Source: Roseburia sp.
Lineage (GTDB): Bacteria; Bacillota; Clostridia; Lachnospirales; Lachnospiraceae
Reading direction: 5' to 3'
NCBI GenBank assembly: GCA_003483745.1
Contig: DMYD01000028.1
Coordinates: 62,001-126,000, forward strand
DNA: 64,000 bases
The position numbers were made by a program, and so were the translations under genes. The notes below the pieces were generated by a model. That model saw only the letters and a program-made list of their open reading frames with translations. It did not search any database and had not been told where the DNA came from. Each line of letters begins with the position of its first letter. The stretch's first letter is position 1. Shown here piece after piece: positions 1-9,125 of this stretch.

Positions 1-2
1 TT

Positions 3-662
3 AATAAAAACAAACTTTTAAGTTCTTTAGATCCGGGCAAAAAGATCGTGGATCCTAAAAGGGTATATATCAAACCGAACTTTACCTTTGCAGATGGGAT
101 CGTTCCGGTCGAGAAACAGCCCGAGGAGGAATACTATCTGTTTGCCGGAAGAGTAGAGGCATTAAAAGGAATCGATATCGCGGTAAAGGCTTTTGAAAAG
201 CTGCCGGATAAGATCCTTTATGTTGCGGGAACAGGACCGATGATGGATGAGATGCAGTCCTATGTCAGCACGCATAACATGAAAAATGTCCGCTTTTTAG
301 GTTATCTGCAGAAAGAGGAAATGACTGAGAAATTTTACAATGCAAAAGCGGTCATCATGACTTCCCAGTGTTATGAGGCGTTTGCCATGACGATTGCGGA
401 GGCGTATTCCTACGGTGTGCCGGTAATCGCAGGACGTGTCGGTAATATGGACGGTATGGTGAATGAAGGTGTGACAGGGGTAAAATTTGAGTACAACTCT
501 GTTGAGGATCTTGCAAAAAAAGTCTGTGAGTTTGAGCAGATGGATTTAAACAGATTAAAGGAAAATGCGAGAGAATTTTATCAGCACAGATTAAGACCGG
601 AGGATAATTACCAGAAACTTATCAGCATCTACCACAGCATTTCAGAGGAAAAAGAACAATGA
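3..662 (+). CDS. Glycosyltransferase family 4, C-terminal part (cut by window start)
   Basis: The reading frame is open from base 3 with no start codon that must be used, so the gene begins before the window; an internal GTG at 48 is not needed. The visible part is the C-terminal Rossmann half of a GT-B retaining glycosyltransferase: a GRVEALKGID segment typical of the nucleotide-sugar binding side, then VAGTGPM, and the E-x7-E motif (EAFAMTIAE) followed by GVPVIAG. It should transfer a sugar from a nucleotide donor to a lipid-linked glycan on the cytoplasmic side. Its stop overlaps the next start (ATGA at 659), so the two are translationally coupled. Donor and acceptor cannot be read from the sequence. 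Confidence 0.9.
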   Translation, partial: NKNKLLSSLDPGKKIVDPKRVYIKPNFTFADGIVPVEKQPEEEYYLFAGRVEALKGIDIAVKAFEKLPDKILYVAGTGPMMDEMQSYVSTHNMKNVRFLGYLQKEEMTEKFYNAKAVIMTSQCYEAFAMTIAEAYSYGVPVIAGRVGNMDGMVNEGVTGVKFEYNSVEDLAKKVCEFEQMDLNRLKENAREFYQHRLRPEDNYQKLISIYHSISEEKEQ

Positions 663-1774
663 AAAAAAGGGCAGTATTTATCACGAATATACCATCGCCA
701 TACCGGGTGGATTTCTTTTCTTATATGCAGAAAAAATTCCCTGAGTATGAATTTCATATTATTTTTTCCGGGGCAGGCATGGAAAACCGGAAGTGGAATG
801 TGGAGATGGAGGAGATTGAGCATTATCATTTCTTAAAGTCAAAGACGATCATTATCCGAAAAAGGTTTGACGACCGTTATGTGTTTATTCCGGTAGGAGT
901 GGAAAAGACCTTGAAAGAGATCGCGCCGGATGTGGTTTTTGCCATGGAGTACAACCCGACGATCCTTCGTGCGGTGCACTGGTGCCGGAAGAAGAAAATA
1001 CCATTTATCAGCTGGACGGATGGCACTTTAAATTCTGAAAAAAATATTGGAAAGGTACAGCGCTTATCAAGACGCTATATTATAAAGAGGGCGGCGGCTT
1101 TTATTGCGAGCAGCACTGCATCGCGCGAGGCACAGATTGCTTACGGAGCCGATGAAAAGAAATGTTTTATTTCATATCTTACCGTAGACATTCAGAAATA
1201 TCTGTATGAGAGAGTGCACCCTGTGGAAAATAAAACAGGACTGCAGCTTTTATATGTGGGAAGTCTGATCCAGCGGAAGGGGCTTGATCTGTTGCTGCCG
1301 GCGCTCGCAAAAACGCCGCAGGATGTGAAGCTCTGGATCGTTGGAGAGGGGCAGGAAAAAGATCTGCTGCAAAAACAGTGCACAGAACTTGGAATTTCTG
1401 ACCGCGTGGAATTTTTAGGATATCAGGAAGGCGAACCGTTGCAGAAATTATACCGCACGGCGGATGCTTTTGTACTTCCGACCAGGGAGGATTGTTTTGG
1501 ACTTGTCCTTTTAGAGGCAATGTGTGCATCCCTTCCGGTCATTTCATCAAAATATGCGGACGGTGCAAGAGATCTTGTCTTAGATGGTCAAAATGGTTAT
1601 ATCATTGACCCGGAAGATATGGATAGTTTTGCGGAGGCAATCAAAAAGGTTGCTGCCGGGGACACAGCATTTGTCATGGGGAAAAACAGTTACGAAAAGG
1701 CACATGAATTTTCTTTTGAACAGGTGTCAAAAGGATGCATCCGGGCGCTATCGTATGTATTATCACAGAAATAA
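659..1774 (+). CDS. Glycosyltransferase family 4
   Basis: Full-length GT-B glycosyltransferase of 371 residues. The N-terminal half opens with a strand followed by IPSPYRVDFF, the loop used by many family-4 enzymes. The C-terminal half has YVGSLIQRKGLD, VGEGQEK, and the E-x7-E type motif EDCFGLVLLE at about residues 277-286, followed by ASLPVISS. It overlaps the preceding gene by 4 bp and is followed 9 bp later by another glycosyltransferase, so it belongs to the same operon. Role: addition of one sugar to the repeat unit of a surface polysaccharide; the sugar is unknown. Confidence 0.93.
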   Translation: MKKRAVFITNIPSPYRVDFFSYMQKKFPEYEFHIIFSGAGMENRKWNVEMEEIEHYHFLKSKTIIIRKRFDDRYVFIPVGVEKTLKEIAPDVVFAMEYNPTILRAVHWCRKKKIPFISWTDGTLNSEKNIGKVQRLSRRYIIKRAAAFIASSTASREAQIAYGADEKKCFISYLTVDIQKYLYERVHPVENKTGLQLLYVGSLIQRKGLDLLLPALAKTPQDVKLWIVGEGQEKDLLQKQCTELGISDRVEFLGYQEGEPLQKLYRTADAFVLPTREDCFGLVLLEAMCASLPVISSKYADGARDLVLDGQNGYIIDPEDMDSFAEAIKKVAAGDTAFVMGKNSYEKAHEFSFEQVSKGCIRALSYVLSQK

Positions 1775-1783
1775 AGGATTAGT

Positions 1784-2938
1784 ATGAAGAAAAAGATTTT
1801 ATTTAACGGACTTGGAAACAGAGGATGGATCGGCGGACTTTATTATATTAAAAATATTATGTTCAGTTGTCTGCAGAACGAAAATATTATGGAGCGTTTT
1901 TCGCTGGTGCTTTTGATCGATCCGGAACACGCAGATATCTTCGACTGTTTCAAAGACAATCCCAATGTAGATATCCGTGTTTATGACGGAAATAATAAAA
2001 TAAAACTGGCACTCTATGAGATGCGTCTGATCTGGTTTGGCGGTGTAAAATATTGCTATGCCTTAGAACTCAATAAAATCGGAAAATTATTTAAAAAGAA
2101 GGGAATTTTCTGGATTCCTGACTTCCAGCACAGGACCCTGCCGGAATTTTTTGGCGCAGAGGAACTGGCTCACAAAGAGAAAAATGATCTTGCCATGACG
2201 GGAAGCGATAATCCGATGGTCTTAAGCAGTTTTGATGCGGCGAGGGATTTGGAACGTTTTTATCCGGGACACCGCTGCTCGGTTGAGGTGGTTCATTTTG
2301 TATCCTACATTGAACCGGAAGTGCGCGCCATCACACCGGAGTTAGAGCTAAGCGTCCGTGATAAATTCGATTTAAAAAGAAAATATATCTATATTCCGAA
2401 CCAGTTCTGGCAGCATAAAAATCATATCGTCATGGTAGAGGCAATCGAATGTCTCTTAAAAGACGGCAGATTATGTGATTATGACTTTGTATTTACCGGC
2501 AATTTAAAAGATTATCGTAACCCGGAATATATCGATAAATTGAGAAAGATTATGGAATCAGATACGGTTTGTGCTAATATAAAACTTTTGGGATTTGTAG
2601 AGCGGACCGAACAGCTTGCAATTATGAAAAACGCACAGTTTATCGTACAGCCATCACTCTGTGAGGGCTGGGGAACCGTATTAGAGGATGCGAAAGTACT
2701 CGATAAAGTCGTGCTTTTGTCAAATATCCCGGTACATCAGGAACAGCAGAACAAAAAATGTGTTCTCTTTGATCCACATGACCCGAAACAGCTTGCCGAA
2801 ACGATCGCCCGCACCGCAGAGCGCGCATCATTGCCGGAACATGAAGCCGAATATGCCGGAGACATGGAGCAGGGCATCGCAAACATGTACCGCGAGGCGA
2901 GAGAGTACTCAAGGGCACTTGAGAGGGTATTTTTATAG
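1784..2938 (+). CDS. Glycosyltransferase, GT-B fold (family 4-like)
   Basis: A 384-residue protein with a family-4-like C-terminal half: IPNQFWQHKNH, VFTGNLKDYR, LLGFV, and the E-x7-E-like motif EGWGTVLED near residues 294-302, then VVLLSNIPVHQE. The N-terminal half is less typical (LGNRGWIGGLYYIKNI), as seen in mannosyltransferase-like GT4 enzymes that recognise an unusual acceptor. It sits between a GT4 gene and an epimerase with spacings of 9 and 10 bp. Function as a polysaccharide glycosyltransferase is well supported; specificity is not. Confidence 0.88.
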   Translation: MKKKILFNGLGNRGWIGGLYYIKNIMFSCLQNENIMERFSLVLLIDPEHADIFDCFKDNPNVDIRVYDGNNKIKLALYEMRLIWFGGVKYCYALELNKIGKLFKKKGIFWIPDFQHRTLPEFFGAEELAHKEKNDLAMTGSDNPMVLSSFDAARDLERFYPGHRCSVEVVHFVSYIEPEVRAITPELELSVRDKFDLKRKYIYIPNQFWQHKNHIVMVEAIECLLKDGRLCDYDFVFTGNLKDYRNPEYIDKLRKIMESDTVCANIKLLGFVERTEQLAIMKNAQFIVQPSLCEGWGTVLEDAKVLDKVVLLSNIPVHQEQQNKKCVLFDPHDPKQLAETIARTAERASLPEHEAEYAGDMEQGIANMYREAREYSRALERVFL

Positions 2939-2948
2939 GAGGTTTGCC

Positions 2949-3863
2949 ATGAAAAAAATGATCATCACCGGCGTAAATGGTTTTATCGGAAGATGCGCCA
3001 TGGAATATTTCAGCAAAGATTACGAGATTACCGGCATCGACTTAGCCGACCGTTATTGTGAGGATGGGGCAGAAATCCATTATTATCAGTGCAACATGTC
3101 AAAGGATTCACAGGAGCTTGCCAATATATTTACCGGAGTGCAGCCGGATGTGATCTTACACTGTGCAGGCAGTGCCAATGTTGGAGCTTCCATCGTAAAC
3201 CCGATGGCGGATTTAGACGGTAATCTTCACAGCTTATATCAGCTGCTTCTGGCATTGAAATCATTTGAAAAAAGACCGAAAATCATTTTTTTATCGAGTG
3301 CAGGTGTCTATGGGAATCCAAAGCAGCTTCCGATCACGGAAAAAGATGCATTGGCACCGATCTCCCCTTATGGTGTGCATAAACAGATGGGAGAGCAGCT
3401 TTGCAGTTATTACAACAGGGTACACGGATATCACATCCGTTGTGTGCGGATTTTTTCTGCATATGGAAGTGGTCTGCGCAAACAGCTTTTATGGGATATC
3501 TATCAGAAATATTTAAATACCGGACGGATCGATCTGTTTGGAACCGGAAATGAGACCCGCGATTTTATCCATATTTCAGATATTCTGCGTGCCTTAGAGC
3601 TGATCCTTGCATATCAGGGACCGGAGGAAATTTTTAACGTGGCAAACGGCGAGGAAGTATCGATCCGGGAACTGGCAGAAATTTATGCAAAACAGCTTGG
3701 GGAAGAAACGGATATCGTCCGCTTTAATGGGGAGACAAAAGTTGGTGATCCACAGAACTGGCGTGCAGATATTTCTCTGCTCAAAAAAATCGGCTATGAG
3801 AAAAAGATGGATCTTACAGAGGGAATCCGCGAATATGTAGGCTGGGTAAAACAGCAGGCATAG
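2949..3863 (+). CDS. NAD-dependent epimerase/dehydratase (extended SDR)
   Basis: The true start is the ATG at 2949: an AGGAGG-type site overlaps the previous stop codon directly upstream, and the protein then begins with MKKMIITGVNGFIG, the usual N-terminal Rossmann strand with GxxGxxG. The open frame extends 87 codons further upstream, but that part lies inside the previous gene and is not real. The 304-residue protein has LSSAGVYG and the catalytic YGVHK (Y-x3-K), and ends with an RDFIHISD substrate-domain segment typical of UDP/dTDP-sugar epimerases and dehydratases. It probably supplies a nucleotide sugar to the surrounding transferases. Confidence 0.92.
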   Translation: MKKMIITGVNGFIGRCAMEYFSKDYEITGIDLADRYCEDGAEIHYYQCNMSKDSQELANIFTGVQPDVILHCAGSANVGASIVNPMADLDGNLHSLYQLLLALKSFEKRPKIIFLSSAGVYGNPKQLPITEKDALAPISPYGVHKQMGEQLCSYYNRVHGYHIRCVRIFSAYGSGLRKQLLWDIYQKYLNTGRIDLFGTGNETRDFIHISDILRALELILAYQGPEEIFNVANGEEVSIRELAEIYAKQLGEETDIVRFNGETKVGDPQNWRADISLLKKIGYEKKMDLTEGIREYVGWVKQQA

Positions 3864-3877
3864 AAAGGACGAAAAGA

Positions 3878-4822
3878 ATGGAAGAAACGAGAAGCCTGGC
3901 TCCGGTTATCTTATTTACTTACAACCGCCCGGAGCATACAAAACGCACCATTGAGGCACTTGCGGCAAATGAGCTGGCAGCACAGACAGATCTGTATGTG
4001 TTTTCGGATGCAGCAAAAAAAGATGCAGATAAGGATAAAGTGCAGGAAATCCGTGATTATGTAAAAACGGTGCAGGGATTCCGGCAGGTAGAACTAAACG
4101 CAAGGGAACAGAATTATGGTCTTGCAAAAAACGTGATCGAGGGTGTGACTGCAATCGTAAATCAATATGGAAAAGTCATTGTTCTGGAGGATGATCTTGT
4201 TACAAACCGCTATTTCCTTATGTTTATGAATGACGGATTAGACCGCTATCAGAATGAACAGAAAGTGACAGGAATCACAGGATTTTCACATTTCGGAGAT
4301 ACTTTTTCCTATCCGTATGAATCTTATTTTAATACCCTGTCAGGAACCAGCTGGTCCTGGGCAACCTGGAGTGACCGCTGGAAATATTTCGATGCGGACT
4401 GCAATGACTGGACGGATATGGTTTCCGATAAAAAGCTGCGAAAAGCATTCAACTATGACAATACCTACGATTTTTATAAAATCATGAAAATGCAGAAAAC
4501 GGATGATAAGACAAATTCCTGGGCAATCCGCTGGTACTGGACCAATTTTAGAAAACAGGGATTGATTCTTTCCCCGACGAAGTCATTAGTCAGCAATGAA
4601 GGCTGGGATGGTACGGGAATCCACTGTGGCAATGAAAAGGGGCCGGTATTTGACCATAAACTGACCACAGATCACAGGATTACGGATTTTCCGCAGGAAA
4701 TCTGTGAGAAGCGGGAGATTCATAAAGCGATGAAAAAAGCATTGATCAAGGAGTCGCAGCCGAATCTGATCAAACGGATCTACCATGTGGTATTCCGGAA
4801 AAATTATATCGGACAGGCATAG
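3878..4822 (+). CDS. Glycosyltransferase family 2 (GT-A)
   Basis: A 314-residue GT-A protein. The N-terminus has PVILFTYNRPEHTKRTIEAL, the family-2 opening, followed by YGLAKNVIEGV and the metal-binding acidic motif VLEDDLV near residues 104-110. A Trp-rich segment (SWSWATWSDRW) lies where acceptor-binding residues occur in relatives often annotated as hemolysin- or FkbM-associated glycosyltransferases. It belongs to the same operon, 14 bp after the epimerase. There is no membrane segment. Donor and linkage are unknown. Confidence 0.88.
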   Translation: MEETRSLAPVILFTYNRPEHTKRTIEALAANELAAQTDLYVFSDAAKKDADKDKVQEIRDYVKTVQGFRQVELNAREQNYGLAKNVIEGVTAIVNQYGKVIVLEDDLVTNRYFLMFMNDGLDRYQNEQKVTGITGFSHFGDTFSYPYESYFNTLSGTSWSWATWSDRWKYFDADCNDWTDMVSDKKLRKAFNYDNTYDFYKIMKMQKTDDKTNSWAIRWYWTNFRKQGLILSPTKSLVSNEGWDGTGIHCGNEKGPVFDHKLTTDHRITDFPQEICEKREIHKAMKKALIKESQPNLIKRIYHVVFRKNYIGQA

Positions 4823-4875
4823 AACATTTGAATGTCAGATGAAACAGGCTGTCTGGAAATGAGGATGAAATAAAT

Positions 4876-5709
4876 ATGAAGATACTTGCAATTTTTACCT
4901 GTTTTAACAGAAAAGAACTGACAAAGCGGGGCATGGCAACACTCTCGGAAAATAAAAATGTTACATTTGATTATGTGATCTTAGATGACAACAGTTCAGA
5001 CGGAACGCGTGAAATGTTGAAACAGATGCGTGATGACGGAACCTATCAGATCGATCTGATCGAGGGAGATGGAAGCAATTTCTGGAATGGCGGCATGCAT
5101 AAGGCAATCGAGCATATCAAAAAAGAACATATGGACTACGATTACTATATGCTGATGAATGATGACACAAAATTTTTCCCGGGTATTTTTGATGAGATGG
5201 CATCACATCTGAAAAAAGATGAAGTCACAGTCGGTGCGATCTGTGGTGAAAACGGTGGTTTAAGTTACGGCGGCATCAAATATACCAAAGGGATCAAATA
5301 CAAGAAATTGGGGCCGGATGCGCCGGATGTGGATTGTGATACATTCAATGCAAACTGTGCAGTCATTCCGCGTGAAATCTTTGCGAAAGTCGGCATTGAT
5401 CCATTTTATCAGCACAGCATCGGTGATTTTGATTATGGATTGCAGATCAGCAAACTTGGATATAAGATCCATATCTATCCCAAATTTGTCGGTGAGTGCA
5501 ATGACAATACACTGCAGAAAACCTGGCAGGATGAGACACTGCCGCGCATGGAGCGGATCCGGTTAAAAGAGAGCCGCAAGGGACTCCCGTTTCGCGACTG
5601 GTTTCATTTCCTGCATAAAAACTTCGGGCTTGGAACCGCTATTGTGCGCTCCATCACACCGTATGTTCGTATTATACTTGGAACAAAGACAAGATATTCC
5701 GGTGCGTAG
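4876..5709 (+). CDS. Glycosyltransferase family 2 (GT-A)
   Basis: A 277-residue family-2 enzyme: IFTCFNRKELTKRGM at the N-terminus, ILDDNSSDGT, FWNGGMHKAI, and the DxD-like metal site MLMNDDTKF near residues 94-102, followed by a C-terminal IGDFDYGLQ segment that normally carries the catalytic base. The start at 4876 follows a GAGGATGA-type site in a 53-bp spacer, the longest gap in this part of the operon. It likely adds one sugar to the repeat unit; the rhamnosyltransferase-like NGG motif is suggestive but not decisive. Confidence 0.9.
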   Translation: MKILAIFTCFNRKELTKRGMATLSENKNVTFDYVILDDNSSDGTREMLKQMRDDGTYQIDLIEGDGSNFWNGGMHKAIEHIKKEHMDYDYYMLMNDDTKFFPGIFDEMASHLKKDEVTVGAICGENGGLSYGGIKYTKGIKYKKLGPDAPDVDCDTFNANCAVIPREIFAKVGIDPFYQHSIGDFDYGLQISKLGYKIHIYPKFVGECNDNTLQKTWQDETLPRMERIRLKESRKGLPFRDWFHFLHKNFGLGTAIVRSITPYVRIILGTKTRYSGA

Positions 5710-5750
5710 GATGCCGGTATGACCATCGCAATATTTGAATGAGGATTTAT

Positions 5751-6689
5751 ATGGGAACGATCTGTTTTGTGATTTTAAATTATAAGACCTGGCGGGAGGC
5801 AGCTGCATGTGCGGAGTCCATTCTTAAAACACAGCAGGAGCAGGATATCCGCATTGTCTTAGTGGATAATGGCTCAGGCAATGGCAGTGAGGAATCACTC
5901 CGGGAAGAATTTGCCGGGGAAAAAAGAGTGCATGTGATTGTAAGTGAGAAAAATCTTGGATTTGCACGCGGTAATAATCTGGGAATCCAGTATGCAAGGT
6001 CTCATTTTGATCCGGATTTTATCGTGGCGGCAAACAGCGATATTATCTTTGAGCAGGAAGATTACTGTCAGAAGCTGCGGAAAATCTATGAGGAGGAACG
6101 CTTTGATATTTTAGGCGGGGATATCGTGGATGCAAGCCGGACCAGGCATTTTAATCCTGTGGCGAGAAACAGGCAGTATACATTAAATTATATGCGAAAG
6201 CAGATTATGGTCTCCTGGGCAAAGTGTAAAATGTTCCAGCTGATCAAAATGTTCCATTTAAAGAAAGTCATCGCAGGTCATTACGGCGTCGTTTCGGATG
6301 AAGCGGGACATGATGTGAAGGATGGCAGCAAAAATCTTACCACCCGCGAGGAGGATGGAAAGTCCGTATCTGCGGACAGCCGTGTGGATGAGCGGATGAA
6401 AGATGTCCTGCTTCATGGCTGCTGTCTGGTATTTTCCAGGGACTTTTTCAGACAGATGGAGGGATTTTATGACGGGACATTTCTCTATGCGGAGGAGGAA
6501 ATCCTTTATTATCTGGCAAAAAAGAAAGGTATGACGTTACTGTATGCACCGGAGGTCGGCTGCATGCACAAGGAGGCAGTGTCCACAAATTTTGTGATGC
6601 AGGATTTCTGTGATGCGAAGATTTTTTATTTCGGGAACATCACGAAGTCGTACAGAACATTTTTGACACTGATGAAACAATATGAGTAA
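5751..6689 (+). CDS. Glycosyltransferase family 2, WbbL/rhamnosyltransferase-like
   Basis: I place the start at ATG 5751, not the in-frame ATG at 5739, because a GAGGA site at 5741-5745 lies 5 bp before 5751 and would overlap the earlier codon. The 312-residue protein carries FVILNYKTW, LVDNGSGNGS, NLGFARGNNLGI and VAANSDIIF, the signature order of dTDP-rhamnosyltransferase-like family-2 enzymes, then a C-terminal FLYAEEEILYYLAKK helix. An unusually long, charged middle insertion (about residues 180-210) separates the two parts. Its 3' end overlaps the flippase gene by 8 bp. Confidence 0.88.
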   Translation: MGTICFVILNYKTWREAAACAESILKTQQEQDIRIVLVDNGSGNGSEESLREEFAGEKRVHVIVSEKNLGFARGNNLGIQYARSHFDPDFIVAANSDIIFEQEDYCQKLRKIYEEERFDILGGDIVDASRTRHFNPVARNRQYTLNYMRKQIMVSWAKCKMFQLIKMFHLKKVIAGHYGVVSDEAGHDVKDGSKNLTTREEDGKSVSADSRVDERMKDVLLHGCCLVFSRDFFRQMEGFYDGTFLYAEEEILYYLAKKKGMTLLYAPEVGCMHKEAVSTNFVMQDFCDAKIFYFGNITKSYRTFLTLMKQYE

Positions 6690-8127
6690 ACAGGGCGGGC
6701 TATTTCAAAATTCAGTTTACAATGTAATCTATAAACTTCTGGATGCACTTTTTCCACTGGTTTCTGCAGCATATCTGGGAAGGGTGCTGTTGTCGGACGG
6801 AGTTGGAAAAGTTGCATATGCCCAGAATATTGCACAGTATTTTGTGCTGGCGGCATCTCTTGGTATTCCAAATTATGGAATCCGGGAGATTGCAAGACGG
6901 CGTAAGAATGAGGAGCGGACGACGGAGCTTTTTTCGTCGCTCTTTTTTATCAATCTGATTTCCACGCTGATCTGTACAGTGTTATATTATGCGCTGGTCT
7001 TAAATCTGCCGTATTTTTCTTCCCGTAAGGGGATCTCACTTGTGGCGGGACTTCTAATTGTTTTTAATGCATTTAATGTGGACTGGTTTTATCAGGGACA
7101 GGAGGCATTCAAATACATTGCGATCCGCAGTTTTGTGGTAAAAGTGATCTCACTTGTGGCAATTTTTGCATTTATCCGGGACAGTGAAGATTATGTGCGG
7201 TATATGCTTGTGATCGTACTTACAACGGGAACCAACTATATGATTAATATGCTGCGGTTAAAGCAGTTTGGAATCCGGCTGACCTGGCATGACATAAAGA
7301 TACTGCCGCATATGAAACCGATTTTTATCATGCTTGGCACAACGGTGGCAATCGAGCTGTACACGATGCTTGATACCACGATGCTTGGAGTTTTGTGTGA
7401 TGAAAGCAGTGTTGGCTATTATACGAATGCCATGAAAGTCGTGAAGATTATCATTACGGTCATCACCGCGATCGGCGGAACGCTGCTTCCACATTTAAGC
7501 CAGTATCATATGGAAGGCGATGATGAGGCGTGTGGAAGGATCGTAAGCAGAGTATTTGAGATTATGCTGTTTTTGTTTTTGCCGTGTTGTGTGGGGTTAA
7601 TGCTGACAGCTGATGATCTGATGGTTGTGATGTTTGGCGAAAGTTTTGCACCGGCAGGTGTGACACTCCGGATTGCAGCCCTTTTAACACTTGCATTGGG
7701 ATTTAGTAATTTATTTGGGACACAGGTACTTCTGACATTTGGAGAAGAAAAGAAGCTTCTCTTTTGTACAATTGTCGGTGCGGTGTCAAATGTCTGCCTT
7801 AATTTTTTCCTGATCCCGGAGTTCTCACAGAATGGTGCGGCAGTTGCATCTGTCATCAGTGAGGCACTGGTTACGGTTTGTTGTGTTTGTTTTTCACGCA
7901 AACACATCCAGGTACGGTTGAGAGATGGATATCTGGTCAAAACTGTGACCGCGGCAGCTTTTATGAGTATACTTACATGGTTTGTCATGCGTCTGGTAAA
8001 CGGAGAACTGCTGCAGCTTGCAGCGGCAGTTGTTACGGGAGTGATTTCTTATTTTGCTTTGTGCATTGTGCTGCGAAATCCGGTATGCATGGAGTATAAG
8101 CAGATTTTATTAAGGAGAGAGAAGTAA
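6682..8127 (+). CDS. Wzx-type polysaccharide flippase (PST/MOP family)
   Basis: A 481-residue, highly hydrophobic protein with about a dozen to fourteen predicted membrane helices and the family-typical opening QNSVYNVIYKLLDALFPLVSAAYLGR. The segments GIPNYGIREIARRR and NVDWFYQGQEAFKYI are characteristic of bacterial O-antigen/teichuronic flippases. It would move undecaprenyl-diphosphate-linked repeat units from the inner to the outer leaflet. Its presence means that the polymer of region A is made by a Wzx-dependent route, although no obvious Wzy is adjacent. It overlaps the GT2 gene upstream by 8 bp and the next start by 1 bp. Confidence 0.95.
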   Translation: MSKQGGLFQNSVYNVIYKLLDALFPLVSAAYLGRVLLSDGVGKVAYAQNIAQYFVLAASLGIPNYGIREIARRRKNEERTTELFSSLFFINLISTLICTVLYYALVLNLPYFSSRKGISLVAGLLIVFNAFNVDWFYQGQEAFKYIAIRSFVVKVISLVAIFAFIRDSEDYVRYMLVIVLTTGTNYMINMLRLKQFGIRLTWHDIKILPHMKPIFIMLGTTVAIELYTMLDTTMLGVLCDESSVGYYTNAMKVVKIIITVITAIGGTLLPHLSQYHMEGDDEACGRIVSRVFEIMLFLFLPCCVGLMLTADDLMVVMFGESFAPAGVTLRIAALLTLALGFSNLFGTQVLLTFGEEKKLLFCTIVGAVSNVCLNFFLIPEFSQNGAAVASVISEALVTVCCVCFSRKHIQVRLRDGYLVKTVTAAAFMSILTWFVMRLVNGELLQLAAAVVTGVISYFALCIVLRNPVCMEYKQILLRREK

Positions 8128-9125
8128 TGATTTATGTATTATGCCCGGCAGATGTAAAGACCGGCGGTACCGAACTTTTACACCAGCTGGTAAAAACTTT
8201 GAGTGATGAAAAAGTTTCGGCAAAAATCGTTTATACGGAAATATCACAAGAACATCCGGGCATGAATCCGGCTTTTACGGAATATGCAGACGAGTATCTG
8301 CGAGAGGAAGACATAGCGGATGAAGAGGGCAATATTTTGGTTGTGCCGGAGATTTACTGTGAAAGAACGATGAGATATCAGAATCTTTCCGTGTATATCT
8401 GGTGGCTTTCTGTGGATAACTATCTGATTCACAATAGTTTTGTGGATAGAAGGCGTGCAAATGGTACACTGCGTGCCATAAAAGCATTGGTGACCGGAAA
8501 ACTGAAGGATAAAACCGCATTTGTAAAAAAAGCAAAGAAACATTTGTGCCAGTCTTACTATGCAATTCATTATCTGAAAACGATCGGAATCACCGGGGAA
8601 ACGGTAAGCTATCTGTCTGACTATGTCAATGATATTTACCTTGCCGGGGAGGAAGCGGCACTTCGTGAGAAGAAGGAGGATGTAGTCCTCTATAATCCGA
8701 AAAAGGGAGCAGCATTTACAAAGGCACTCCGCGAGGCAGCGCCGGATCTTAAGTGGGTTCCATTGATCGGGATGACGACGGAAGAAATGCGGTCGTGTAT
8801 GAGTAAAAGCAAGGTTTACATCGATTTTGGAAACCATCCGGGAAAAGACAGGATACCAAGGGAGGCGGCAATTTCCGGTTGTGTTGTAATCACAGGAAAA
8901 AGAGGAGCCGCAGCATTTGCGGAGGATGTCTGCATTCCGAATCAGTATAAATTTGATGAGGCGCATGCCAAAAAAGAGGATATCATATCCTGTATCCGGG
9001 ATTGTATCTGCAATTTTGATGCACACAAGGTTGATTTTGACGGGTACAGAAGTTATATTAGAAATGAGCATCAGCAGTTTATTGCCGATGTGAAGAAAAT
9101 ATTTGTGAATGAGGATTACATATGA
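8127..9125 (+). CDS. GT-B-like protein of unknown function in the polysaccharide operon
   Basis: I do not recognise this 332-residue family with certainty. The opening YVLCPADVKTGGTELLHQL resembles the N-terminal Rossmann strand and Gly-rich loop of GT-B glycosyltransferases, and the C-terminal half has VPLIGMTTEEMRSCMSKSKV, VYIDFGNHPGKDRIPREAA and AISGCVVITGKRGAAAF, which resembles the C-terminal donor-binding half. No E-x7-E motif is visible; GKDRIPREAA occupies the equivalent place. The start uses an AAGGAGA site and overlaps the flippase stop by 1 bp. A glycosyltransferase role is probable from fold and context only. Confidence 0.65.
   Translation: MIYVLCPADVKTGGTELLHQLVKTLSDEKVSAKIVYTEISQEHPGMNPAFTEYADEYLREEDIADEEGNILVVPEIYCERTMRYQNLSVYIWWLSVDNYLIHNSFVDRRRANGTLRAIKALVTGKLKDKTAFVKKAKKHLCQSYYAIHYLKTIGITGETVSYLSDYVNDIYLAGEEAALREKKEDVVLYNPKKGAAFTKALREAAPDLKWVPLIGMTTEEMRSCMSKSKVYIDFGNHPGKDRIPREAAISGCVVITGKRGAAAFAEDVCIPNQYKFDEAHAKKEDIISCIRDCICNFDAHKVDFDGYRSYIRNEHQQFIADVKKIFVNEDYI

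Noticed and set aside
2688..2948. 87-codon upstream extension of the epimerase frame
   Set aside because: It overlaps the preceding glycosyltransferase in another frame; the good ribosome binding site and the conserved N-terminus begin at 2949.
8244..9071. 275-codon open frame on the - strand opposite the GT-B-like gene
   Set aside because: No ribosome binding site, Cys/Arg/Ile-rich random-looking translation, and the + strand gene is linked to both neighbours by overlaps.
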